NCBI GenBank assembly: GCA_051651625.1
Contig: JBOFSQ010000022.1
Span: 1-64,000 of the forward strand
Direction: 5' to 3'
Source of the DNA: JBOFSQ01 sp051651625
GTDB taxonomy: Bacteria > Planctomycetota > Planctomycetia > Pirellulales > Thermoguttaceae
DNA: 64,000 nt
Within the stretch, counting starts at the first letter, position 1; each line of letters opens with the position of its first letter. The translations under genes were made by a program, and so were the position numbers. Below the pieces are notes generated by a model. That model ran no database searches and had not been told where the DNA came from. It worked only from the letters and a program-made list of their open reading frames with translations. This document shows, piece after piece, positions 44,901-51,998 of the stretch.

Positions 44901-45236
44901 AATTTGCTCTTCGTGAAAGTATTCAGAAATAAGGCTAGCGTTGGCTTTTGGTCGTGGTATTTCGCCGCGGCTCCACTTGAGAATATCGGTGTAGGCATTG
45001 AAGTACGCCTCGTCTTTCGTAGCACAGTATGAGCGGGCAAAGTCGGTCAGGTCACGCGACTTTACGCGAAACTCTTCAGCGACAAGCCCAACGAGGTATC
45101 GGTCGTGTTCGTCTTGAACGATCTCATTGATCGTGTACCGTTCGTAAAAGTTAAGCCCGAACAGCATTGCGAGTAGAAAAACCAAAATGGTTACGATTGC
45201 CCCAATCGTAATGTGACGTGACATTGATGACATCAT
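41997..45236 (-). CDS. Membrane hybrid sensor histidine kinase with two receiver domains
   Basis: The product has about 1079 residues. An N-terminal membrane helix is followed by a helical periplasmic sensor (about 30-225) and a second membrane helix (LVIIVAVVLLVRGLV). Two PAS domains follow (MPVGCLIRDANGKLIGCN near 256 and IPVGVTLFDEHMHFSDCN near 395). The dimerisation/phosphoacceptor helix has FLANMSHEIRTPMNAILG (His near 542). The ATPase domain has NLANNAIKFTEEGE, DTGIGM and GGTGLGLVIS. Two receiver domains follow (LVVDDDQ near 798 and LLAEDNK near 953, each with a phosphoacceptor Asp and LVKP/LTKP). The architecture resembles BarA-type hybrid kinases but ends without an Hpt domain, so a separate phosphotransfer partner is expected. 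The frame extends upstream through a repeat, so the first ATG pair at 45233-45236 is preferred. Confidence 0.93.
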   Translation of the reverse strand: MMSSMSRHITIGAIVTILVFLLAMLFGLNFYERYTINEIVQDEHDRYLVGLVAEEFRVKSRDLTDFARSYCATKDEAYFNAYTDILKWSRGEIPRPKANASLISEYFHEEQISQQEMLHKLGLTEYAEHFFLSAEKYSDELAKYEVQAMESVRQNKIVAGPLEPLPNETVEQFARRALYSEKYREYLGNIAEQLNEFFRNNRVNTDERFADFGSVFSPGLILRSAIQLVIIVAVVLLVRGLVSQITRDQVNREKIMLEAMPVGCLIRDANGKLIGCNRELLTMFGFADVNDADAMLENMSPEYQSNGQKSHDYANEIKARVRETGIERFRWTHLNRNGAPFPTDVTLVRLIQRGEMFIVAFVRDVSQEEAATQAMVESEARLIAYEEAGHRMHQMINAIPVGVTLFDEHMHFSDCNNAQLSSLGLATRDEFNECFFELSPEYQPNGRLSTELTHEKIAQAFESGFERFEWLHRRVDGTLMPVEISITRIQDGDRSVLVSCSRDLTEERALQAQVEQKMRELEEANEVAEAATKAKSEFLANMSHEIRTPMNAILGMTYLCLQTELAPKQRDYLEKSQTATTNLLGIIDDILDFSKIEAGRIVLEEIPFSLSKLLQEVVDVASIKANEKQLLVRTESGGLVPDDLVGDPLRLRQVLLNLANNAIKFTEEGEVLISVINTNAIPNGLTDQDLDEDILHDAWIQDDTIELMFAVRDTGIGMTSEQLQRLFNSFMQADVSTTRRYGGTGLGLVISKNLVELMGGSIQVESEPGRGTSFFFTVRLRKYRHVVETDIDGIDLSALRFLVVDDDQIAREITREVIRLFTPHVETANSGEAAIALLQKAAREDKRFDMILLDWKMPKVDGIETLRLMREDEELKSLASLPHILMVSAYDRAECLRQSHGLGLAGFLVKPISRHSFQSTVIAALRATVATATDDDSQTANDTPPPTPSELDGRRVLLAEDNKINQMVAREMLQMLGLDVTIVENGDEAVAAIKNQQFDKPFDIVLMDIEMPVMDGLEATKRIRGLDKPGVDKIPILAMTANALDRDYQRSLDVGMNDHLTKPINHDKLRKALETWIKQ

Positions 45237-45265
45237 CGCAGCAAATATCAGAGGGAGTTTTCTTG

Positions 45266-45325
45266 GTTTGGAGGGTTCGGCTATGCCGAACCGCTGTCCG
45301 GGTACAAGTTTCCGAGCAGGTTCAT
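45266..45325. repeat. Nested palindromic element, half copy G
   Basis: Only the right half is present: TTTGGAGGGTTCGGCTATG with CCGAACC, then CTGTCCGGGTACAAGTTTCC and GAGCAGGTTCA, a diverged terminal repeat. It lies 30 bases upstream of the hybrid kinase start. Confidence 0.75.
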
Positions 45326-45404
45326 TGAACACTGAAGTACAGACGCATAGCGGGATTATATTGTGATTTCCCATTCACGCAACGCCATACGCCAGAGCCG
45401 CGAC

Positions 45405-45490
45405 CAGTCCGCTAACAAGTAGTTCGCGGTTCGGCATAGCCGAACCCTCCAGTAGGCGTTTGGAGGGTTCGGCTATGCCGAACCGCTGTG
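45405..45490. repeat. Nested palindromic element, short copy H, next to a CTAACAAGT end
   Basis: CAGTCCGCTAACAAGT (one end of the element family at 15265) runs straight into AGTTCGCGGTTCGGCATAGC. Two facing cores follow with only a short AGTAGGCGTT spacer. The right terminal repeat is missing after GCTGTGC. Confidence 0.75.
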
Positions 45491-45584
45491 CTGACGTCAA
45501 CGTCGTCACTTCCCTCCGCTACGTTTCGGGCTGTTGTACGAAGCGTTGGTGTACGAGTCCCTCGTTCCTAATCACTCGCCCCTC

Positions 45585-46556
45585 TCACGTCACCCATTCG
45601 AGTGCGACGCCCGATTCGTTTGCGACTTCAAACAGTTTCGTCTTGCACCGTTCGTACTGTTCTTGGTTTGCCATGTGTTCGATCATCAGTGGGACATCGT
45701 GGTCGAGTCGCGCGAGGCAGCGGAGATAAGTTTTGAAGTCGGTCGTCCCTTCGCCGATGACGCATTCTTCAAAGTGGATGTTCATTTCGGTTGTCCACTT
45801 GAGGTCTTTCGCGTGGCACGACGCGATCCACGGGCCAAGTTTTGCAAACGCTTCTTCGATCAGCGATGTCGTGTTCCAAAACTTGTCGGGCGTGTTGATC
45901 AGATTGCAAACGTCGAGGTGAACACCAAACCCGCGACGATCAACCGCCTTGACCAGACGCAGGCAACTCTCGACCGAGTTCGGGAACGCCCAGCCCATCA
46001 TTTCATAAGCGAAAACCGCGCGGCGCGGGTTCACGCCATCGACGATCTTGCGAGCATTTTCGACCGCGAGATCGAAAAACTCTTCGGTGACGTTGCGCGG
46101 ATGCGGGCCGTACCAGATGTCGGGGTGAAAACTTCCGGCGATGTCAACGCAACACTTCGCACCGAGTTCGTCGGCGAGTGCGAGTCCTTCGGTGACGTTT
46201 TTGATATTCTCCGCGCGACGAGTTGCATCGGCGTCCATCATATTGCACCAGCGACCGACTTCGGCGATTACGAGGTCGTTTTCCTCCGCCGCGTTTGCAA
46301 ACGCACGAACCCGCGCCGCGTCGCCCAGTGAGACGTTCGGAGCGTAGACGGCGCGATTTCTCTGTTCGCGTGCCGCACGCGCCCACGCTACCGGATCGTC
46401 TTCCGAAAAGAATACCGGCGAACCGATACGCACCGCACGTTTGTTTGGCTCGTCGGCAGTGCTGTTCGCAGCACGGCTCAACGCCGGTGCCGCCACCAAC
46501 GTTGCACCTGCGGTACGGAGAAAGTTTCGACGCGAAAAAGAATCGAGTGTTTTCAT
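45585..46556 (-). CDS. Tat-exported xylose isomerase-like TIM-barrel protein
   Basis: The 323-residue protein has a twin-arginine signal (SFSRRNFLRTAGATL then an Ala-rich stretch), typical of planctomycete exported oxidoreductases and isomerases. The rest is a sugar phosphate isomerase/epimerase-type TIM barrel, with AFANAAEENDLVIAEVGRWCN, ARKIVDGVNP, FAYEMMGW, HLDVCNLINTPDKFW, ASCHAKDLKW and IGEGTTDFKTYL. The conserved Glu, Asp and His residues match the metal-binding positions of this fold. The substrate is probably a sugar or sugar acid, not more precisely known. It is divergent from the DUF6807 gene. Confidence 0.85.
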   Translation of the reverse strand: MKTLDSFSRRNFLRTAGATLVAAPALSRAANSTADEPNKRAVRIGSPVFFSEDDPVAWARAAREQRNRAVYAPNVSLGDAARVRAFANAAEENDLVIAEVGRWCNMMDADATRRAENIKNVTEGLALADELGAKCCVDIAGSFHPDIWYGPHPRNVTEEFFDLAVENARKIVDGVNPRRAVFAYEMMGWAFPNSVESCLRLVKAVDRRGFGVHLDVCNLINTPDKFWNTTSLIEEAFAKLGPWIASCHAKDLKWTTEMNIHFEECVIGEGTTDFKTYLRCLARLDHDVPLMIEHMANQEQYERCKTKLFEVANESGVALEWVT

Positions 46557-46606
46557 GTGAGTTGCTGGGGGGAGGGGATAATTTGCCAGAACCGTTCACG
46601 CGGCCA

Positions 46607-46634
46607 AGTATAACGCGCCCAAGGGCGTAAGCAA
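46607..46634 (-). promoter_or_regulatory. Candidate promoter of the TIM-barrel gene
   Basis: TATACT (46607-46612, minus strand) lies 50 bases before the ATG, with a weaker TTGCTT at 46629-46634 and a 16-base spacer. Confidence 0.35.
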
Positions 46635-46685
46635 GGTCGCACGCAAACACGTTTGCAACTTGAGGCCGACTTTACCGCCCCCATC

Positions 46686-46712
46686 TTGACGTTCAGACCG
46701 TTTGGCGATAAT
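46686..46712 (+). promoter_or_regulatory. Candidate promoter of the DUF6807 gene
   Basis: TTGACG (46686-46691) and GATAAT (46707-46712) are separated by 15 bases, about 50 bases before the GTG start at 46761. Confidence 0.4.
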
Positions 46713-46760
46713 ACGTTCATTGTGTTGGGTTGAGTGCGACTACATTCAAGGAGTGTTCAA

Positions 46761-47756
46761 GTGTCTGTGCGAAAAGCGATTGTGTACTGTTTGTTGATTG
46801 CCGCTTTTACGCCGAGTGCGTGGAGCGACGAAAAACTTGCTTTGACGGCGGACGGTGAAAACTACGTCATCACTGCGGACGGAAAACCGTTCGCCAGCGT
46901 CGTTGCCGATTCGTTCGGTACGCCGATTGTCTTTCCGGTAGTCACGGCGGGCGGAGTTGAAGTTACGCGCGACTATCCGATGCGTGATAAGTCGCAGCAA
47001 AGTGCTGCCGATCCGTCGCGTGATCACCCGCACCACCGTTCGCTCTGGCTCACGCACGGGAACGTTAACGGCGTAGACTTCTGGGCCATTGATCCGTTCA
47101 ACACAGAACCCGCGAATCGCAAACGCGGCACAATCCGCGCGAAACTCGACACGCCATCGCAGCAAGAAAACGCAGTCGTCGTCTCGATGAACAACGAATG
47201 GGTAACGCCGAAGAACGAAACTATTTGTACCGAAAAACGCACGCTGCGGTTCGCGTCGCAAGACGTTGCGGGACAAGTCGTGCGTATCATCGACGTTGAT
47301 TCAGTCATAACGGCAGTTCAAGACAAAGTTGTCTTTGGCGACACGAAAGAAGGGACGTTCGGCGTGCGTGTTCACGATGCGATGCGAGTCAAGAACGGCG
47401 GCAAAAAATACAGTGGCGCAATCACCAACGCCGAGCGGCTAACGGACGACGCGGCGTGGGGAAAGCGGTCGGCGTGGTGTGACTATCGCGGAATGGTCGG
47501 CGAACAGCGGGTTGGTGTCACGATTCTCAATCATCCGACGAGCCTACGATTCCCGACGTACTGGCACGTCCGCGACTACGGCCTCTTCGCCGCCAATCCG
47601 TTCGGTGTCAACGACTTCGACAAGAGCGGCGACGGTGCATTCACACTCGCACGCGGCGAATCGTTTACGCTGCGTTATCGCATCCTCATCACCGACGGCG
47701 AGCTGTCGCCGGAGACGATTGATACTCTCTTCAAAGTTTACGAAAACACTCGCTGA
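46761..47756 (+). CDS. Secreted DUF6807 (PmoA-family) protein
   Basis: The 331-residue protein has an N-terminal signal peptide (VSVRKAIVYCLLIAAFTPSAWS). It carries the family hallmark RDHPHHRSLWLTHGNVNGVDFW, with KYSGAITNAERLTDD, WCDYRG and NHPTSLRFPTYWHVRDYGLFAANPFG. These proteins are frequent in planctomycete sugar catabolism gene sets; the biochemical role is not established and the historical name PmoA does not imply methane oxidation. The GTG at 46761 is chosen because AAGGAG stands seven bases before it. The frame is open to 46734 but without a signal peptide at that start. Confidence 0.85.
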   Translation: MSVRKAIVYCLLIAAFTPSAWSDEKLALTADGENYVITADGKPFASVVADSFGTPIVFPVVTAGGVEVTRDYPMRDKSQQSAADPSRDHPHHRSLWLTHGNVNGVDFWAIDPFNTEPANRKRGTIRAKLDTPSQQENAVVVSMNNEWVTPKNETICTEKRTLRFASQDVAGQVVRIIDVDSVITAVQDKVVFGDTKEGTFGVRVHDAMRVKNGGKKYSGAITNAERLTDDAAWGKRSAWCDYRGMVGEQRVGVTILNHPTSLRFPTYWHVRDYGLFAANPFGVNDFDKSGDGAFTLARGESFTLRYRILITDGELSPETIDTLFKVYENTR

Positions 47757-47900
47757 CAGGCCTGTTCGGAAACTTGCACCCGCACAGCGGTTCGGCATAG
47801 CCGAACCCTCCAAACGCCTATGGCGTTGATAACTGGAGGGTTCGGCTATGCCGAACCTGAACTACCAAATCGCCTCAATTTAACGTTTCCGAACAATCTA
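47757..47900. repeat. Nested palindromic element, copy I (full length)
   Basis: The left end is CAGGCCTGTTCGGAAAC. Two facing cores follow with an AAACGCCTATGGCGTTGATA spacer, then the CTGAACTACCAAATCGCCTC end and CGTTTCCGAACAATCTA. Orientation is opposite to copies A and D. It starts at the stop of the DUF6807 gene and ends two bases before the ATG of the thioesterase gene. Confidence 0.9.
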
Positions 47901-47902
47901 AT

Positions 47903-48334
47903 ATGACAATGACAACACCGAACCAAAAGTTTGAAGACTTTCCGAACTACGAGCGTTTGCGCGGCGATCAGTTTGCAACGCGGACTGTTGGCGTTGTGCC
48001 GCTGGAGTGTGTACCGGGGCGCGGTGTCGCGCAGCTCACGGTCGAGACGCGACACCTCAACGGAATCGGCGTCACCCAAGGCGGTGCCGTGTTCACGCTC
48101 GCCGACTTCGCCCTCGCCATCTGTGCAAACAGCGACCTCGAACGCCCAGCCGTTCTGATCGAATCGCACATCTCGTATCTCGCACCGTCATACGAAGGCG
48201 ACACGCTCACCGCCGTCGCGCAAGAAATAGCGCGGACTCGCAAACTCGTCTCGGTCGAGACGACCGTAACAGATCAGCGAGGCAACCTCATCGCCAAGTT
48301 CAGCGGACGCGCATACTGCAAAGAACAGAGGTAA
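47903..48334 (+). CDS. PaaI-family hotdog thioesterase
   Basis: The 143-residue protein has the hotdog-fold signature HLNGIGVTQGGAVFTLADFALA (about 51-72), followed by ESHISYLAPSYEGDTLTAVAQE. PaaI-type thioesterases hydrolyse aryl- or acyl-CoA in the cytoplasm. The usual HGG at the active-site helix reads TQGG here. The start codon is two bases beyond a repeat element, so its leader is essentially repeat sequence and it has no ribosome binding site. Confidence 0.88.
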   Translation: MTMTTPNQKFEDFPNYERLRGDQFATRTVGVVPLECVPGRGVAQLTVETRHLNGIGVTQGGAVFTLADFALAICANSDLERPAVLIESHISYLAPSYEGDTLTAVAQEIARTRKLVSVETTVTDQRGNLIAKFSGRAYCKEQR

Positions 48335-48385
48335 GATGCACGCTCACATCATCGCGGGTAGTAAAGTGCATTGCGAGTGTCACAT

Positions 48386-48440
48386 CGAATACATAGGGCC
48401 AAAGGCCCGTTCCATCCCAGCCTAGGCCATCGGCCTAGGT
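48386..48440. repeat. GGGCCAAAGGCCC and CCTAGGCCATCGGCCTAGG hairpins
   Basis: Two short palindromes lie in the convergent gap between the thioesterase and Nudix genes, a plausible place for bidirectional termination. No T-runs are present. Confidence 0.6.
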
Positions 48441-48447
48441 AACGCGA

Positions 48448-49101
48448 TCATCTCTTGCGGTAAAGAGCCGCAAGCGCAATGGCCGACCAGCTCTCGAACC
48501 GTTCAAGATCGGTCATAAGTTCGCTGGCGGCGACAAAGTTGCACTCAATCAAGTCTGGCTCGCGCGGCGTGACGTGCGGAGACGCCAAATCGAAACGATG
48601 CACAATCCCCAAGTGAACGCGACCGACTTCGGTACTGTCGTCGTTAATCAGACCGACACACTGTTCGCGGTACGAACTGGTGATCTCGACCTCTTCTTCT
48701 AACTCGCGCCGCATACCGTCACGATAAACGTCGCCGCTCGTCCCATCGACCGACGAGATGTGGCCGCCGATCCCGACGCTCCGTTTGCTGTGAAGTCGCC
48801 CCTCGCCCATCCCTTTACCGCGAACGTAACAAAAAACCTGTGACGTGTCGCAAAAACACCCCGATATTGGTGGCGCGATAGACATCGCACTCTGCGGCGT
48901 GTAACACAAAAGCATGTAAGGTATCAACTGCTTCCAAGACGGGTCGCCTTCGACCTCACTCCGAGGCCGAAACTCCCAATTCGCTGGCGAAAGAAGCGTC
49001 GGGATGTAACGATCCGCGTCGCGTGAAAACCCCTCAAAATAACCGAGCGTGTGAAAAAGCGATGTCGGAACGACAAGGACGTTTTCGGAAGATGTAGACA
49101 T
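48448..49101 (-). CDS. Nudix hydrolase-like protein
   Basis: The 217-residue protein has a Nudix box GGHISSVDGTSGDVYRDGMRRELEEEVEI (about 111-140, with the metal-binding REL-x-EEV core intact, given here in two overlapping family blocks). The N-terminal 80 residues (VVPTSLFHTLGYFEGFS) are not of known function. It probably hydrolyses a nucleoside-diphosphate-linked substrate. It lies 24 bases downstream of hpnC on the same strand and may be part of that operon. Confidence 0.82.
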   Translation of the reverse strand: MSTSSENVLVVPTSLFHTLGYFEGFSRDADRYIPTLLSPANWEFRPRSEVEGDPSWKQLIPYMLLCYTPQSAMSIAPPISGCFCDTSQVFCYVRGKGMGEGRLHSKRSVGIGGHISSVDGTSGDVYRDGMRRELEEEVEITSSYREQCVGLINDDSTEVGRVHLGIVHRFDLASPHVTPREPDLIECNFVAASELMTDLERFESWSAIALAALYRKR

Positions 49102-49125
49102 TGTTTTGTACCTGTGTGAAGTTTG

Positions 49126-50151
49126 TTAACGTCCAAGCAAACGTCGTCGATGCCAGATCACAGCCGTTTGCCAAAGCGCAACGACAAACAGCCGCATCTT
49201 CGCCAAACGTGAAACTGTTGGCCGCGTTTGCCAAACATTGTAGTCGATTTTACGGATAGCGTCCGCAACGGCAAGGCCACCCAAGACAAACAGCGAAACA
49301 TCGAAACGAATCTCACGCGGCACCGCCGCAACGAGTGGCTGGCCGCTGCGAAGTCGCGTGACGGCATCGTCTACGAGAAACTTCATCATCGCGCGAAACG
49401 CCAAACGTTGCTGCGGATCGTCTTCTTGCAACAACGCCTCGTCGAGCGTCGCCGGAGCACGATAGCCAAAACTGTCAAAAATTTCCTGCGGGATGTAACA
49501 GCGTCCGATGGCGAGGTCGCGGGCGACATCTTGCCAGTGATTGACAAGCTGAAGACCGGTGCAAATCGAGTCGCTCCATTGCAACATCTCCTCGGACGGC
49601 GTATGTGTACCGCTGACGGACGTAGCAAGTTCGAGAATGATTCTGCCGACAGGATTTGCAGAGTAACAACAGTAGTTGAGGAGCGCATCGAACGTCGCCA
49701 CTCGCACTGCGTTGTTTTGGTCGCGGCGAAACGCAACGAGGAGATCGAGAAACGGTTCGAGTGTGAGATCGTGCTGGCGGATGAGATCGGCGGTCGCCAG
49801 CAAAACAGGGTGCCGCACCGTCTCACCAGCGACGCCGCGACGCAGCTCTTCTTCCCACCATTCAAGAAGCGCGAGCGACTGTTGCTGGCCCTCGATTTCG
49901 TCGCTGAGGTCGTCGGCGGTACGGCAGTAAGCGTAGACGATACTCATCTCTTGTCGCATCGACTTCGGCAGCAAGAAACTGACGACGGTGAAGTTTTCGT
50001 AGTGCGATGCGGCAAGACTCTCGCAAAACAACTTTGCGTCGTCGAGCGTGAGCGGTCCCGCTAATAGCGGCTCACCGGTGGCGTGCGGCCCCCAAAGAGC
50101 AAGCGTTTCGGCGAATGTGAGTGGTGAACGATTGTCTTTCACGGTCGTCAT
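49126..50151 (-). CDS. hpnC: Squalene synthase HpnC
   Basis: The 341-residue member of the trans-isoprenyl diphosphate synthase family acts in the bacterial squalene route (HpnC/D/E) for hopanoids or sterols. It has ENFTVVSFLLPKSMRQEM and the two Asp-rich motifs, YCRTADDLSDE (near 71-81) and NHWQDVARDLAIGRCYIP (near 203-220). The HpnC assignment rests on the ENFTV/LLP segment; HpnD and HpnE are not nearby. The ATG at 50151 overlaps the aroF stop (TGATG), so translation is coupled. A TTG one codon earlier is also in frame. Confidence 0.88.
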   Translation of the reverse strand: MTTVKDNRSPLTFAETLALWGPHATGEPLLAGPLTLDDAKLFCESLAASHYENFTVVSFLLPKSMRQEMSIVYAYCRTADDLSDEIEGQQQSLALLEWWEEELRRGVAGETVRHPVLLATADLIRQHDLTLEPFLDLLVAFRRDQNNAVRVATFDALLNYCCYSANPVGRIILELATSVSGTHTPSEEMLQWSDSICTGLQLVNHWQDVARDLAIGRCYIPQEIFDSFGYRAPATLDEALLQEDDPQQRLAFRAMMKFLVDDAVTRLRSGQPLVAAVPREIRFDVSLFVLGGLAVADAIRKIDYNVWQTRPTVSRLAKMRLFVVALWQTAVIWHRRRLLGR

Positions 50152-51179
50152 CAATTTTTTGTCGTCGCGTGTAGCGCACCACGAATGGCGTTGACATCGC
50201 GCACGATGTCGGCAAATGTTGGTGGCGTGATCGATTGCTGGCCGTCGCAGAGAGCCGCTGCGGGGCAGTTGTGAACCTCGATAATGAGTCCGTCTGCACC
50301 AGCAGCGACCGCAGCGAGCGAGAGCGGCCTGACGTAACGTGCGTACCCCGTCGCGTGCGAAGGATCGACGATCACCGGCAGGTGCGACGCCTCTTTCACG
50401 ACAGGAATCGCCGACAAGTCGAGCGTGTTTCGCGTCGCGGTCTCGAAGGTGCGAATCCCGCGTTCACAGAGGATCACGTTCTTGTTGCCACCGGCGAGGA
50501 TGTATTCCGCACTCATCAACCACTCTTGAATCGTGCTGGAAAGACCGCGTTTTAGCAAGACCGGTTTTCGCAACTTCCCAAGTTCTTTGAGGAGCTGGAA
50601 GTTTTGCATGTTGCGGGCACCGACTTGAATCAGATCGACGTTCTCGAATAGCGGCAACTGCGACGTGTCGGTGATTTCGGTGACTATCGGAAGGCCGCTT
50701 TGTTTTTTGGCTTCGTCGAGGAGACGCAAACCATCGTCGCCCATTCCTTGAAAGGCGTATGGCGAGGTGCGTGGTTTGAAGACGCCGCCGCGCAAGACGT
50801 GCGCACCGGCGTCGCGGACATTCATTGCGATCTCGGTGATCTGTTGCGGCGACTCGACCGAACACGGCCCGGCAATCAAGAGAAACTCGCCGCCGCCAAC
50901 TCGCGCAGCGTTCGCGCCTTGACCAATCGTGACGACAGTGTCGTTGGGGTGAAACTTGCGGTTGGCCGCCTTGTACGGCTCTTGAATGCGGCGAACCGAT
51001 TCAACAATGTCGAGCGCACCGAGTAGGTCAATATCGACGACCGAAGTGTCACCGACAAGCCCCATAATCGTGGACTGCTTCCCCTCACTGAAATGGAGTT
51101 CTAACCCCATTCCTTTGATCCAATTTTTGAGGTGTTCGAGTTGTCCCTTGTCGGGATTTTGTTTCAGAATTATTATCAT
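50151..51179 (-). CDS. aroF: 3-deoxy-7-phosphoheptulonate synthase (type I-beta)
   Basis: The 342-residue enzyme condenses phosphoenolpyruvate and erythrose 4-phosphate in the first step of aromatic synthesis. An N-terminal ferredoxin-like regulatory domain (MIIILKQNPDKGQLEHLKNW, about 1-70) precedes the barrel, as in the I-beta class. Active-site motifs include LIAGPCSVES, RGGVFKPRTSPYAFQG, QVGARNMQNF, LKRGLS and VIVDPSHATG. Start 51179 matches the family's first residue. It sits 7 bases from the upstream membrane gene and overlaps hpnC by one base. Confidence 0.95.
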   Translation of the reverse strand: MIIILKQNPDKGQLEHLKNWIKGMGLELHFSEGKQSTIMGLVGDTSVVDIDLLGALDIVESVRRIQEPYKAANRKFHPNDTVVTIGQGANAARVGGGEFLLIAGPCSVESPQQITEIAMNVRDAGAHVLRGGVFKPRTSPYAFQGMGDDGLRLLDEAKKQSGLPIVTEITDTSQLPLFENVDLIQVGARNMQNFQLLKELGKLRKPVLLKRGLSSTIQEWLMSAEYILAGGNKNVILCERGIRTFETATRNTLDLSAIPVVKEASHLPVIVDPSHATGYARYVRPLSLAAVAAGADGLIIEVHNCPAAALCDGQQSITPPTFADIVRDVNAIRGALHATTKN

Positions 51180-51186
51180 GTGTTGT

Positions 51187-51918
51187 TTATCCCCACGGTG
51201 TCGGCACGTTGCCACCGGTCATCTTTGGCGCGACGATCCAGAGCCAGCCCAAACCGAAAATCCCACGCAAAAATATGAACGCCACAAACGCGATACTTGC
51301 GTGGAGTAGACCGCGTGTGAAGTCGAAGTCGAAAAACGTCATTGCCACTATCGCTGCCAAAACGGCAAACGGTACGAGAACAACCCAAGTGAAGACCGGA
51401 TCGTAATTCGCACCAGTGTAACGAAGCGCAAGCTCGTAGACAATCCAAAACAGTGTGTAAGCACCGCCGAGACGCCACGCACGTTTGTATAGGTCTTGTC
51501 CAGTCCAAACGAAGAGGGCGTCTTGGTCGCGCATTATCAGGTAGCCGAACGCGGAGATCGGGCCGCACAATGCCAACATCGCCGCGACCGCAACGACATA
51601 CTTCACCGCAACCCAAGAACTCGGAATGAGCAGGCCAAGAATCCACGTCACAACCGCGACGGCGGCCACCATCACCAAACCCCAAATGCCGTCGCGCACC
51701 GAAAAATCGAGGTCGAGCCGACGAATCGGGTGTGCCTCAACTCGCTTCTTGCCGACCTTCCCCGACTCGACAACTTCGTCCGGCGCGTGGACAGTTACAT
51801 TCGCCTTCGGGATGTCAATCGTACCGCGACAACTCGGACACGGCCCCTTCATCCCCGCGAACCGTTCGCTGACCTGAAACCTCTTAAAACAATGCGGACA
51901 TATAACAGCAATCGCCAT
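51187..51918 (-). CDS. Zinc-ribbon membrane protein
   Basis: The 243-residue protein begins with a zinc ribbon (CPHCFKRFQVSERFAGMKGPCPSC, split by a linker) and then has about five or six hydrophobic segments (GLVMVAAVAVVTWILGLL, VVAVAAMLALCGPISAFGYL, VFTWVVLVPFAVLAAIVAM, ASIAFVAFIFLRGIF). Such ribbon-plus-membrane proteins are common in planctomycetes with unknown function. GAGGT precedes the ATG. It is the first gene of the aroF-hpnC run. Confidence 0.75.
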   Translation of the reverse strand: MAIAVICPHCFKRFQVSERFAGMKGPCPSCRGTIDIPKANVTVHAPDEVVESGKVGKKRVEAHPIRRLDLDFSVRDGIWGLVMVAAVAVVTWILGLLIPSSWVAVKYVVAVAAMLALCGPISAFGYLIMRDQDALFVWTGQDLYKRAWRLGGAYTLFWIVYELALRYTGANYDPVFTWVVLVPFAVLAAIVAMTFFDFDFTRGLLHASIAFVAFIFLRGIFGLGWLWIVAPKMTGGNVPTPWG

Positions 51919-51998
51919 GCGAAGACCTCGTTGTCACAAAGATTGGTGCGGGACGTGTTGGCATTTCCCGCACGCGCGAACGCCGTACCGCGTGTGTC

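Noticed and set aside
45534..46331. A 265-codon plus-strand frame opposite the Tat-exported TIM-barrel gene
   Set aside because: The minus strand has the twin-arginine signal and TIM-barrel motifs; the plus frame is a shadow.
46761..47756. Particulate methane monooxygenase subunit, from the PmoA family name
   Set aside because: The protein is a soluble secreted DUF6807 protein with no membrane helices or copper motifs; the name is historical.
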